A stretch of DNA of 64,000 bases, taken from assembly GCF_002979555.1 (NCBI RefSeq), contig NZ_PCOZ01000007.1, positions 264,539 through 328,538 on the forward strand, in the 5' to 3' direction. Position 1 is the first letter of the stretch; each line of letters starts with the position of its first letter. The position numbers and the translations under genes are program-made. The notes beneath the pieces were generated by a model. The model saw only the letters and a program-made list of their open reading frames with translations. It had not been told where the DNA came from and did not search any database. The DNA comes from Pseudomonas sp. MYb60 (GTDB taxonomy: Bacteria; Pseudomonadota; Gammaproteobacteria; Pseudomonadales; Pseudomonadaceae). Positions 57,364-64,000 of this stretch are shown in pieces.

Positions 57364-57966
57364 ATGTACAAGGTTTATGGCGATTACAAATCGGGCAACT
57401 GCTACAAGATCAAATTGATGCTCAACCTGCTGGGCATTCCCTATCAGTGGATTGATGTGGATATCCTCAACGGCGACACCCAGACCGCCGAATTCCTGGC
57501 CAAGAATCCCAACGGCAAGATCCCGGTGCTGGAACTGGAAGACGGCACCTGCCTGTGGGAATCCAACGCGATCCTCAATTTCCTCGCCGATGGCAGCGAG
57601 TTCCTGCCCGGCGAACCGCGCCTGCGTACCCAGGTGTTGCAGTGGCAGTTCTTCGAGCAGTACAGCCACGAGCCATACATTGCCGTGGCGCGGTTTATCC
57701 AGTTTTACCTGAACCTGCCCGAGGATCGCCTGGAGGAATACAAGAAGCTGCACAAGGGGGGTTACAAAGCGCTCAAGGTCATGGAGCGCCAATTGCAGCT
57801 GACCCCCTACCTGGTGGGGGATCAGTTTTCCATCGCGGATGTGGCCTTGTATGCCTACACCCATGTGGCGCATGAGGGTGGGTTTGAGCTGGATGCTTAT
57901 CCGGGTGTGCAGGCGTGGCTGGCACGCGTGGCCAGCCATCCCAAGCACGTAGCCATGCTCGGTTAA
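57364..57966 (+). CDS. Glutathione S-transferase family protein
   Basis: 200 residues. N-terminal thioredoxin fold with MYKVYGDYKSGNCYKIKLMLN, cis-Pro motif GKIPVLELEDG and ESNAIL, then a helical C-terminal domain ending FSIADVALYAYTHVAHEGGF. The SGNCYK part carries the candidate catalytic Ser/Cys. Such GSTs conjugate or reduce glutathione adducts; the substrate is unknown. AAGGGGAGC precedes the ATG by 4 bases, and the gene follows the aminotransferase in one operon. Confidence 0.92.
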   Translation: MYKVYGDYKSGNCYKIKLMLNLLGIPYQWIDVDILNGDTQTAEFLAKNPNGKIPVLELEDGTCLWESNAILNFLADGSEFLPGEPRLRTQVLQWQFFEQYSHEPYIAVARFIQFYLNLPEDRLEEYKKLHKGGYKALKVMERQLQLTPYLVGDQFSIADVALYAYTHVAHEGGFELDAYPGVQAWLARVASHPKHVAMLG

Positions 57967-57969
57967 AAC

Positions 57970-58061
57970 GGTGGGAGGGGGCTTGCCCCCGATAGTGGTG
58001 TGTCAGTCACATAAATATTGACTGGTCCACTGCAATCGGGGGCAAGCCCCCTCCCACATTT
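57970..58061. repeat. REPIN between GST and glutaredoxin genes
   Basis: GTGGGAGGGGGCTTGCCCCC at the left and GGGGGCAAGCCCCCTCCCAC at the right are perfect inverted copies with about 50 bases between. It sits between convergent genes right after the GST stop. Confidence 0.9.
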
Positions 58062-58076
58062 GTCCAGCGGTGTTTG

Positions 58077-58448
58077 TCAGATGGCGGCAAACCGCTTGTC
58101 CAGGTAATCAATGATCACCTTGGAGTCATACATCCAGCTGACCTGACCATTCTCTTCAATGCGCAGGCACGGCACCTTGATCTTGCCGCCTTGCTCCAGC
58201 AGGGTCTGACGATCCTGCTCATTATTCTTCGCATCCTTCAACGCCACCGGCACATTCAAGCGATGCAGGGTGCGGCGGGTCTTCACGCAGAACGGGCAGG
58301 CGTGGAATTGGTACAGGGTCAGGTCCCGGGCCGCTTCATTCACCTGCGCCTGTTGCTCGGCGGAACGCTGCTTTTTACGCGGGCGCGTCAGGAAATCGCC
58401 GGCGATGATGATCTGGCCGAGGCCCACTCGAAGTGCTTTGACGAACAT
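58077..58448 (-). CDS. Glutaredoxin-like protein
   Basis: 123 residues from MFVKALRVGLGQIIIAGDFLTRP. A 50-residue N-terminal extension with a hydrophobic start and a basic RPRKKQR is followed by a glutaredoxin fold: LTLYQFHACPFCVKTRRTL (CPFC active site), cis-Pro KVPCLRIEENG and SKVIIDYLD. It reduces mixed disulfides with glutathione or binds Fe-S clusters; the extension may tether it to the membrane. It ends near the REPIN; the terminator shared with folE's direction lies upstream of its start. Confidence 0.88.
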   Translation of the reverse strand: MFVKALRVGLGQIIIAGDFLTRPRKKQRSAEQQAQVNEAARDLTLYQFHACPFCVKTRRTLHRLNVPVALKDAKNNEQDRQTLLEQGGKIKVPCLRIEENGQVSWMYDSKVIIDYLDKRFAAI

Positions 58449-58505
58449 GGCTGAAACCTCTTGCCCATGACTGAGGGGCCGCATCTTACTTGATTTTCGC
58501 AGGCG

Positions 58506-58536
58506 AAAAAAAACCGGCGATGAACGCCGGCTTTTT
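58506..58536 (-). terminator. Rho-independent terminator after folE
   Basis: CCGGCG (58514-58519) pairs with CGCCGG (58525-58530) around a 5-base loop. Eight A on the left form the T run when read leftward after folE; a shorter T run lies on the right. Confidence 0.9.
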
Positions 58537-58549
58537 CGTACCCAGCCTG

Positions 58550-59095
58550 TTACTTGATCAGGCTGAGGAATTCGCTGCGGGTCGCCGCGTTTTCGCGGAA
58601 CTCACCCAGCATCACCGATGTGATCATCGACGAATTCTGTTTTTCCACACCGCGCATCATCATGCACATGTGCTTGGCCTCGATCACCACGGCCACGCCC
58701 AGGGCGCCGGTCACTTGCATCACGGCGTCGGCGATCTGACGGCTGAGGTTTTCCTGGATCTGCAGGCGACGGGCGTACATGTCGACAATCCGCGCGACCT
58801 TCGACAGGCCCAGCACTTTGCCGCTTGGAATATACGCAACGTGGGCCTTGCCGATGAACGGCAACAGGTGGTGTTCGCACAGCGAGTACAACTCGATGTC
58901 CTTGACCAGCACCATTTCGCTGTTGTCGGAGCTGAACAAGGCACCGTTGGTGACTTCTTCCAGAGTCTGCTCGTAGCCGCGGCAGAGGTACTGCATCGCC
59001 TTGGCGGCACGCTTTGGCGTGTCGAGCAGGCCCTCGCGGGAAACGTCCTCGCCGAGTTGGCCGAGAATCTCTGTGTAATTCTGTTCCAGGGACAT
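58550..59095 (-). CDS. folE: GTP cyclohydrolase I
   Basis: 181 residues from [17 protein letters not shown]. Motifs of the type IA enzyme are present: [22 protein letters not shown] with zinc-binding Cys and His, [13 protein letters not shown], and [16 protein letters not shown] with the second zinc Cys. It opens the GTP ring to 7,8-dihydroneopterin triphosphate for folate. Pseudomonas species often hold two folE copies; which paralogue this is cannot be told. The upstream 25 codons in frame are not family-like. Confidence 0.96.
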   Translation of the reverse strand: MSLEQNYTEILGQLGEDVSREGLLDTPKRAAKAMQYLCRGYEQTLEEVTNGALFSSDNSEMVLVKDIELYSLCEHHLLPFIGKAHVAYIPSGKVLGLSKVARIVDMYARRLQIQENLSRQIADAVMQVTGALGVAVVIEAKHMCMMMRGVEKQNSSMITSVMLGEFRENAATRSEFLSLIK

Positions 59096-59173
59096 GAAAC
59101 TACCTGTGGGATTTTCGCAAAGCGCAAGGTTACGGTGGCGGGCACATCGCTGCAAGCCTGACGATGGCACTTG

Positions 59174-59731
59174 TTACTCGTCGCGGCCTTCCATCATGGT
59201 GCGCTTGAGCATGACATACACCGCACCGGCCCCGCCGTGGCGGGCCTGGCAGGAGGTAAAGCCGAGGACCTGGGCGTGCTGGCGCAGCCAGGTGTTGACG
59301 TGGCTCTTGATCATCGGGCGCTTGCCGTCCAGGCGCACGGCCTTGCCGTGAGTGACGCGCACGCAGCGGATTTCGAACTTGGTGGCTTCGGCGAGGAAGG
59401 CCCATAGGGTTTCACGGGCTTTTTCCACGGTCATGCCGTGCAGGTCGAGGCTGCCTTCGAACGGGATCTGGCCGGCCTTGAGCTTGCGCATCTGGCTTTC
59501 CTGCACACCGTCGCGGGCCCACATCAGGTCGTCTTCGGGGCCGACGTCAATCACGAACTGGTCCGACAGGCCGTCCACGGTGGTGGCATCGGTGCGCACG
59601 GTCGCGGCCTGGCGCAGCTTGGCGATCTGCGCGCGGTCGGTCTTGGGTTTGCCGGTGTCGGCGCGGTCGTGCTTGATCGGCTTGACGCCGCGCAGCTCGT
59701 TTTTGAACAGGGAAAAATCGTCGTCTTGCAT
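59174..59731 (-). CDS. Smr-domain protein (SmrA/YdaL-like)
   Basis: 185 residues. The N-terminal half is charged and probably flexible; the C-terminal Smr domain has LDLHGMTVEKARETL, the THGKA loop (variant of the T-G-x-G nuclease loop) and HVNTWLRQH. Stand-alone Smr proteins of this type are reported DNA-nicking endonucleases or RNA-associated factors. It lies upstream of folE on the same strand with a 78-base gap. Confidence 0.88.
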   Translation of the reverse strand: MQDDDFSLFKNELRGVKPIKHDRADTGKPKTDRAQIAKLRQAATVRTDATTVDGLSDQFVIDVGPEDDLMWARDGVQESQMRKLKAGQIPFEGSLDLHGMTVEKARETLWAFLAEATKFEIRCVRVTHGKAVRLDGKRPMIKSHVNTWLRQHAQVLGFTSCQARHGGAGAVYVMLKRTMMEGRDE

Positions 59732-59805
59732 GTCAGCCTCCGCGAAGGCAGGCAGTTTACCTAAATCGCGGCGGCCGGGGCGCAGGAAACGCTATCCAAG
59801 CGCCA

Positions 59806-60126
59806 TCAGTCGTGTTTTTTCATCAGGTGCGCAGAGATGTTCAGCGACAACGGCTGGCGCATTTTCCGACGGCTGCGTCGCCATAACCATACCGCCAGCC
59901 ACACCACCAACAGCCCGATGCCCAACAGGAGCGCCGAGCCGCCAGGGCTGGCGTTCAGTTCGCCGAGGGCGGGGGAGTGACCGAACAAACCGGCGCCACC
60001 AGCGCCGGCCAACAGCAAACCTACAATCGCCAGCAACGCGGCAAAGCCGGCCACCAGGCGCAGACGCCAGTTGCTCGGGCCCTTGGGGCGCAAGCGACGA
60101 GCATCAAAACCATCGGATATCTTCAT
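59806..60126 (-). CDS. Small two-helix membrane protein, unknown
   Basis: 106 residues. Two hydrophobic helices, LVAGFAALLAIVGLLLAG and ALLLGIGLLVVWLAVWLW, are linked by a short Gly/Pro-rich loop and flanked by basic ends (RRLRPKG at the start, RRSRRKMRQ after the second helix), so both termini are probably cytoplasmic. I do not recognise a family. The ATG at 60124-60126 is preceded by a GGAGGAAAGG-type Shine-Dalgarno, which supports it being real. Confidence 0.75.
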   Translation of the reverse strand: MKISDGFDARRLRPKGPSNWRLRLVAGFAALLAIVGLLLAGAGGAGLFGHSPALGELNASPGGSALLLGIGLLVVWLAVWLWRRSRRKMRQPLSLNISAHLMKKHD

Positions 60127-60260
60127 TCCGACCTTTCCTCCAGGGTATCGGCCCTTCGACCGGACATTAGGCAGGTTGTTCCGGGAGGAGAGGTAAATGC
60201 GCCAAATCAGAGGGCTTTGCAGATGAGCGGGCCTCGGTGGCGCCGCTCATCCGGGCAGGA

Positions 60261-60851
60261 TCAAACCAGGTCTTTGGTCAAGGCGAGGGTGGCAAAGTTG
60301 TCGGCCATGATCGCCATTTCGGTCTGCTGCACGTGCTCGGCGCTCAGGATGCCGCCTTTGTAGGGCAGGTCGCGGGTGGCGCAGGCGTCTTCCACCAGGG
60401 TGCAGCGAAAGCCGAGGTTCTTGGCGGCGCGCACGGTGGTGCTGACACTGGAGTGGCTCATGAAGCCCGCCACGATCAGGTCCAGGGAGCCGAGGTCCTG
60501 CAGGTGTTTTTCCAGGCCGGTGCCGTGGAAGGCGCTGGGCAGCAGCTTGCCGATGATGGTTTCGTCACCGACCGGTTCCAGGCCGGGGATGAATTCGCCA
60601 CGCTCGCCTTGAGGGTCGAACAGGCCGCCAACGGTGCCCAGGTGACGCACGTGCACGATCGGCCGCCCGGCACTGCGGGCTGCCGCGACCAGTTGCTGGA
60701 GGTTGGCAACCGCCGCGTCCATGCCCGAGAGGGCGAGTGGACCGCTGAGGTATTCCTTCTGGGCGTCGATGATCACGAGGGTCGCGTGGCTGAGGTTGGC
60801 TGCTGCGTAACCGCGACCGCTGAGTTGAAACATCGTCTTTGGAACGGACAT
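60261..60851 (-). CDS. Isochorismatase-like hydrolase with Ser in place of the catalytic Cys
   Basis: 196 residues from MSVPKTMFQLSGRGYAAANL. The Rossmann-like isochorismatase fold is visible: ATLVIIDAQKEYLSG with the first catalytic Asp, RPIVHVRHLG, FHGTGLEKHLQDLG, then DLIVAGFMSHSSVSTTVRAAKNLGFR and VEDACAT. Most members have Cys in the G-x-(M/T)-S/T-H-x-C-V position; here it is Ser in MSHSSVS. The reaction is therefore uncertain: it could use a Cys-independent mechanism like isochorismatases. It is divergent from prmB, 240 bases away. Confidence 0.88.
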   Translation of the reverse strand: MSVPKTMFQLSGRGYAAANLSHATLVIIDAQKEYLSGPLALSGMDAAVANLQQLVAAARSAGRPIVHVRHLGTVGGLFDPQGERGEFIPGLEPVGDETIIGKLLPSAFHGTGLEKHLQDLGSLDLIVAGFMSHSSVSTTVRAAKNLGFRCTLVEDACATRDLPYKGGILSAEHVQQTEMAIMADNFATLALTKDLV

Positions 60852-61090
60852 TCTGGGGCTCCTGTGAGTGGGGCTTTTGCGACATTGTCCACTGGCTGAG
60901 CGGTTCTGTGAATCGCTACCATCGTAAGGTACGCCGTTCTTGACGTGCAGCCGTGTCAAGAGGTGAGCCTGTTTAACACAATGCTGGCAATTTGGATGAA
61001 ATCCGACGTGCGGCAACAGGTTTTCGTACATCGTCGGTACAGGCGAAGGCTGTTAGAATCGCCAGTCGTTTTTTCCAGGAGTCTGCCCCC

Positions 61091-61999
61091 GTGATCACTT
61101 CCCGCCTGCGCACCTTGCGCGACCATATCCGTTGGGCTGTCAGCCGTTTCCATGGGGAAGACCTGTTTTTTGGCCATGGCACCGACAACGCCTGGGACGA
61201 AGCCCGTCAGCTGGTGCTGGGTGCACTGCACCTGCCGTGGGAAATTGCCGACAGCTACCTGGACTGCAATCTGGAAGAAGAGGAAGTCTCCCATGTGCAG
61301 CGCCTGCTGCATCGCCGCATCCATGAGCGCGTACCGACCGCCTACCTGTTGAAGGAAGCCTGGTTCTGCGGCCTGTCGTTTATTGTCGATGAGCGCGTGT
61401 TGATCCCGCGTTCGCCGATTGGCGAGTTGATCGAAAACCGCTTTGAGCCCTGGCTGGCCCAGCCGCCGGCGCGCATCCTCGACCTGTGCACCGGCTCCGG
61501 CTGCATCGGCATTGCCTGTGCCTACGAGTTCCAGGACGCCGAAGTGGTGCTGGGGGATTTGTCATTCGAAGCCCTGGAAGTGGCCAACCAGAACATCGAG
61601 CGCCACGGCGTGGATGAACGCGTCTACACCGTGCAGGGTGATGGTTTCGACGGCCTGCCGGGCCAGCGTTTCGACCTGATTGTGTCGAACCCGCCGTATG
61701 TGGACGCGGAAGATTTTGCCGACATGCCGGACGAGTACCAGCACGAGCCGGCGCTGGGCCTGGCCTGTGGCGACGATGGTTTGAACCTGGTGCGGCGCAT
61801 GCTGGCCGAGGCGGCGGACCATTTGACCGAGAAGGGCTTGCTGATTGTCGAAGTGGGCAACAGCCAGGTGCACGTCGAGGCGCTGTACCCGGAAGTCGAC
61901 TTCGCCTGGCTGGACTTCCAGCGCGGTGGGCATGGGGTGTTCATGTTGACGGCCGAGCAGTGCCGCCAGCATCAGGCAGCGTTTGCGGCCAAGGTTTAA
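61091..61999 (+). CDS. prmB: Ribosomal protein uL3 N5-glutamine methyltransferase
   Basis: 302 residues starting at GTG 61091 with AGGAG 10 bases upstream. The SAM-binding motif [15 protein letters not shown], the catalytic NPPY in [13 protein letters not shown], and the N-terminal substrate-binding helices ([21 protein letters not shown]) identify PrmB, which methylates Gln150 of ribosomal protein L3. The open frame runs 33 codons upstream with no resemblance to the family. Confidence 0.95.
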   Translation: MITSRLRTLRDHIRWAVSRFHGEDLFFGHGTDNAWDEARQLVLGALHLPWEIADSYLDCNLEEEEVSHVQRLLHRRIHERVPTAYLLKEAWFCGLSFIVDERVLIPRSPIGELIENRFEPWLAQPPARILDLCTGSGCIGIACAYEFQDAEVVLGDLSFEALEVANQNIERHGVDERVYTVQGDGFDGLPGQRFDLIVSNPPYVDAEDFADMPDEYQHEPALGLACGDDGLNLVRRMLAEAADHLTEKGLLIVEVGNSQVHVEALYPEVDFAWLDFQRGGHGVFMLTAEQCRQHQAAFAAKV

Positions 62000-62033
62000 C
62001 GGTACGAACCGGGTCAGTGTGAGGGTGGGCTTG

Positions 62034-62117
62034 GGTGGGAGCCGGGCTTGCCCGCGATGCAGGCTCCGCGGAGTGTCAGTCACACCGCAGTGATGCTGTC
62101 GCAGGCAAGCCCCCCAC
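62034..62117. repeat. REPIN after prmB (diverged)
   Basis: GTGGGAGCCGGGCTTGCCCG on the left pairs with GCAGGCAAGCCCCCCACACA on the right, with inner GTGTCAGTCACAC. The arms are imperfect. It lies between the convergent genes prmB and the tail-anchored protein gene. Confidence 0.75.
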
Positions 62118-62142
62118 ACAAGCTACAGGGTAGGGGCCGGTT

Positions 62143-62946
62143 CTAGCGGTGTGTGGCGATCCAGATCAACAGCCCGGCCTGGAACACCGTAAACGCCACC
62201 AGGCAGGTAATGGTAAAGCGCAAACCGCTGTCCTCGCGCTTGCACTTGGTGACCTTCTCTTCTTCCTTGCGCAGCTTTACTTCTTGCTCCGCCAGGTTCT
62301 GCTCGGCCTGCTGCAGCATCTGCGCGGCCTCCAGGATCTCGACGAACTGCACCTTCTCAGTGTTCCAGCTGTCCAGCACGTCGCCGACCCTGGCCGGCTG
62401 CACGTTGCCCTTGAGGTGCTGCACGTCGGCGTAGGCCACATCAAAGCCCTGTATGCGCAAAAAGTGGTCGCGGCGCAGGCGCGTGGCTTCGTTCAACGCG
62501 TCCTTGTTGGACAGGTCGACGCCGTCGACGCGGTAATTCGCGCCTTTCTTCTTCGCCCATGCGGCGCCTTGTGCCACCAGGAATCGTCCCAGCCCACGGT
62601 TGGCCGGTTCGATTTCCACGCTGGGGCCGGGGCCGAAGTGTGCTCGGTGACTGTCGTGGTCGAGCCACACATCCAGGTGATTCTGCTCGCTGCGCACCCG
62701 TTGGCCGGGCAATTGGATGACCATGCGCAACAGGCTGCGGTGCTTGTCGTTGCGCTCTGCGTAGCCGAACTGCACAAAGCGCAACGGCCGTGCACCGGTG
62801 GCACGGTCGGTGGCCAGGGGCGCCAGGCGCAGCATCTTGAAGTGTTCGGCGTGAACATCCGCCCACGGCAGGGCCGCCGCGTCTGCGGCTGCAGGTTCAG
62901 CCGGGGTATCGGCGGTGGGTTCCGGTATTGCTTCAGTGGTTGTCAT
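62143..62946 (-). CDS. Unknown protein: GNAT-like domain, coiled coil and C-terminal membrane anchor
   Basis: 267 residues from MTTTEAIPEPTADTPAEP, an acidic Ala/Pro-rich start. The middle (about 35-190) has a layout like an acetyltransferase, with RGLGRFLVAQGAAWAKKKGA resembling the acetyl-CoA loop and helix, and then DHFLRIQGFDVAY. A charged helix LQQAEQNLAEQEVKLRKEEEKVTKCKRE (about 215-242) predicts a coiled coil, and the end LRFTITCLVAFTVFQAGLLIWIATHR is a single membrane helix. It would be a tail-anchored cytoplasmic protein. Function is unknown to me; GNAT similarity is a visual impression. Confidence 0.7.
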   Translation of the reverse strand: MTTTEAIPEPTADTPAEPAAADAAALPWADVHAEHFKMLRLAPLATDRATGARPLRFVQFGYAERNDKHRSLLRMVIQLPGQRVRSEQNHLDVWLDHDSHRAHFGPGPSVEIEPANRGLGRFLVAQGAAWAKKKGANYRVDGVDLSNKDALNEATRLRRDHFLRIQGFDVAYADVQHLKGNVQPARVGDVLDSWNTEKVQFVEILEAAQMLQQAEQNLAEQEVKLRKEEEKVTKCKREDSGLRFTITCLVAFTVFQAGLLIWIATHR

Positions 62947-63045
62947 GCGGCGCGATCCTGTCCAAGCCCAGCGAGCCGACAGTCTTTTTGCTGTCGACAC
63001 TGGGCTTATCGGCCGATTTCTGCAGGACTGGAGGCAAATTGTCGC

Positions 63046-64000
63046 TTAACGGGGCTGAAGTCCGTCGATAAAGCGCACCAGGCGACTGCCCAGCTCGGCA
63101 GCCAGGGGCAATTGCGGGTCGTTGTAGGAGGCCAATTGTTGTTTCACATCGTTGGGCACGATGCGCATCACGTGGTTCATGCCCTCCACCAGCACAAGCT
63201 GGGCGTCGGGCTTGGCCTGTTTCAACTGCTGGGCATCCGCCACGCCGACCTGAATATCGTGGGTGCCCTGGATGATCAGCGCCGGCATGCTCAATCGCGC
63301 AAACGCGGCTGAAGGGTCGGCACGGAACAGGCTGATCAGATAGGGCTGCACGCTGGGTCGGAAAATGCTTTCCAGCGGGCCGGGCACATCGGTATCCACC
63401 TGGCCGGCCTTGAGGTGATCGAGTATCTGGTTGCTGCGCAGCAGCAGGGCAGGGGGCAGGTGGGCGGCCAGTTGCTGGCGAATCACCGCGTCCACCGGAC
63501 GAGCGCTGCCGGACAGGGAAATCACCCCGGCCGGGTCCAGTTGCGGCGCGGCGAGGGCGGCCACCAGCGCGCCCTCGCTGTGGCCGAGCACGACCAGCGG
63601 GCCCAGGCGTTTGTCAGCCTTGAGCTGCTTGCCCCAAGCCACCGCGTCGGACACGTAGGCATCCAGTGTCAGGTTGCGTTCATCCGGTGTCGCCGCCAGG
63701 CTCGCGGCCACACCGCGCTTGTCGTAGCGCACGCTGGCGATGTTATGCCGGGCCAGCACCCATGCCAGGCGCTTGAGGCTGTCGTTACGCGCGCCGTCGG
63801 CGCTGTTGCCGTTGCGGTCGGTGGGGCCGGAACCGGCGATGATCAGCACCACCGGCACCGGTTTATCGGATTGGGGCAGCAGCAGCGAGCCGAACAGCTC
63901 ACCGTGGCCGGTGTCCACGCTGATGGGGCGTTGCAGCACGACCGGCGCGGCGGCGTGGGCCACGGCAGTTAACAGGGTGAGGGTAAACAGCAAAACTCGC
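63046..64000 (-). CDS. Secreted alpha/beta hydrolase (5' end cut by window edge)
   Basis: The frame is open to the right edge; about 318 codons are visible and the true start lies a few codons outside, as the visible TTG is inside the signal peptide (LLFTLTLLTAVAHAAA). The body has the alpha/beta-hydrolase layout: VPVVLIIAGSGPTDRNGN, SVRYDKRG, nucleophile elbow LGHSEGA, Asp in IIQGTHDIQV and the late His in EGMNHVMR. It is like the YtrE/'alpha/beta fold hydrolase' dienelactone-esterase group acting in the periplasm. The substrate is unknown. Confidence 0.88.
   Translation of the reverse strand, partial: RVLLFTLTLLTAVAHAAAPVVLQRPISVDTGHGELFGSLLLPQSDKPVPVVLIIAGSGPTDRNGNSADGARNDSLKRLAWVLARHNIASVRYDKRGVAASLAATPDERNLTLDAYVSDAVAWGKQLKADKRLGPLVVLGHSEGALVAALAAPQLDPAGVISLSGSARPVDAVIRQQLAAHLPPALLLRSNQILDHLKAGQVDTDVPGPLESIFRPSVQPYLISLFRADPSAAFARLSMPALIIQGTHDIQVGVADAQQLKQAKPDAQLVLVEGMNHVMRIVPNDVKQQLASYNDPQLPLAAELGSRLVRFIDGLQPR

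Noticed and set aside
1..64000. tRNA, rRNA or riboswitch genes
   Set aside because: I looked in the gaps for cloverleaf ends (GGTTCGAxTCC), and conserved riboswitch cores near the purine transporters and found nothing convincing.

Overview
The window is a high-GC Gammaproteobacterial chromosome segment that I place in the fluorescent pseudomonads (Pseudomonas fluorescens group). The main evidence is a PvdS-type iron-starvation sigma factor next to pvdG and pvdL, the pyoverdine genes pvdH and mbtH, a dsbDEG locus with a divergent two-component system, a CheV, minCDE, and many Pseudomonas-style REP/REPIN palindromes between genes. Apart from one very large toxin-like gene it looks like core genome. 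I saw no insertion sequence, prophage, CRISPR array, rRNA or tRNA.

Layout. 1-2.6 kb: the end of a YegS-type lipid kinase, a NarL/NarX-type two-component pair, and a small HPt-like protein that lacks the phosphorylatable His. 3.1-7.0 kb: cheV behind a clear FliA (sigma-28) promoter, a MOSC protein, ppnP, a DEDD exonuclease and a periplasmic solute-binding protein. 7.0-21.6 kb: pyoverdine block 1, with pvdS (Fur box upstream) divergent from pvdG and pvdL; PvdL is a 4292-residue NRPS that builds the acyl-Glu-D-Tyr-Dab start of the siderophore. 21.7-27.2 kb: a dsbD/tlpA-like/dsbG operon divergent from its OmpR-type regulator and sensor kinase, with an 11-bp-phased direct repeat between them. 27.3-29.9 kb: an AmpDh3-like amidase and pyoverdine block 2 (pvdH, mbtH), each of the latter with its own PvdS box. 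29.9-41.2 kb: housekeeping genes (M20 hydrolase, MscS channel, apeB, rluA, minEDC, an LpxL-type acyltransferase, a patatin) and a Tsx-like outer-membrane channel.

41.4-48.2 kb holds a complete urate-to-glyoxylate pathway: urate permease, puuD, allA, alc, uraD, puuE and the divergent uraH. 48.3-53.5 kb is one 1731-codon gene for a toxin-like protein resembling the dermonecrotic-toxin/DUF6543 family, placed between uraH and a second purine permease. 53.5-64 kb: a LysE exporter, a purine permease, a MarR regulator, an aminotransferase, a GST, a glutaredoxin-like protein, folE, an Smr protein, an isochorismatase-like hydrolase without the catalytic Cys, prmB, an unknown tail-anchored protein and a cut-off alpha/beta hydrolase.

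Regulatory connections are readable directly. Three TAA(A/T)T-N16-CGT boxes tie pvdG-pvdL, pvdH and mbtH to PvdS, and PvdS to Fur. Three copies of a TTGTATACAA-type palindrome lie upstream of puuE, uraH and the second purine permease and suggest one GntR/FadR-type regulator for purine genes. The least understood items are the large toxin-like protein, the His-less HPt protein divergent from cheV, and the GNAT-like/coiled-coil tail-anchored protein near the right edge.
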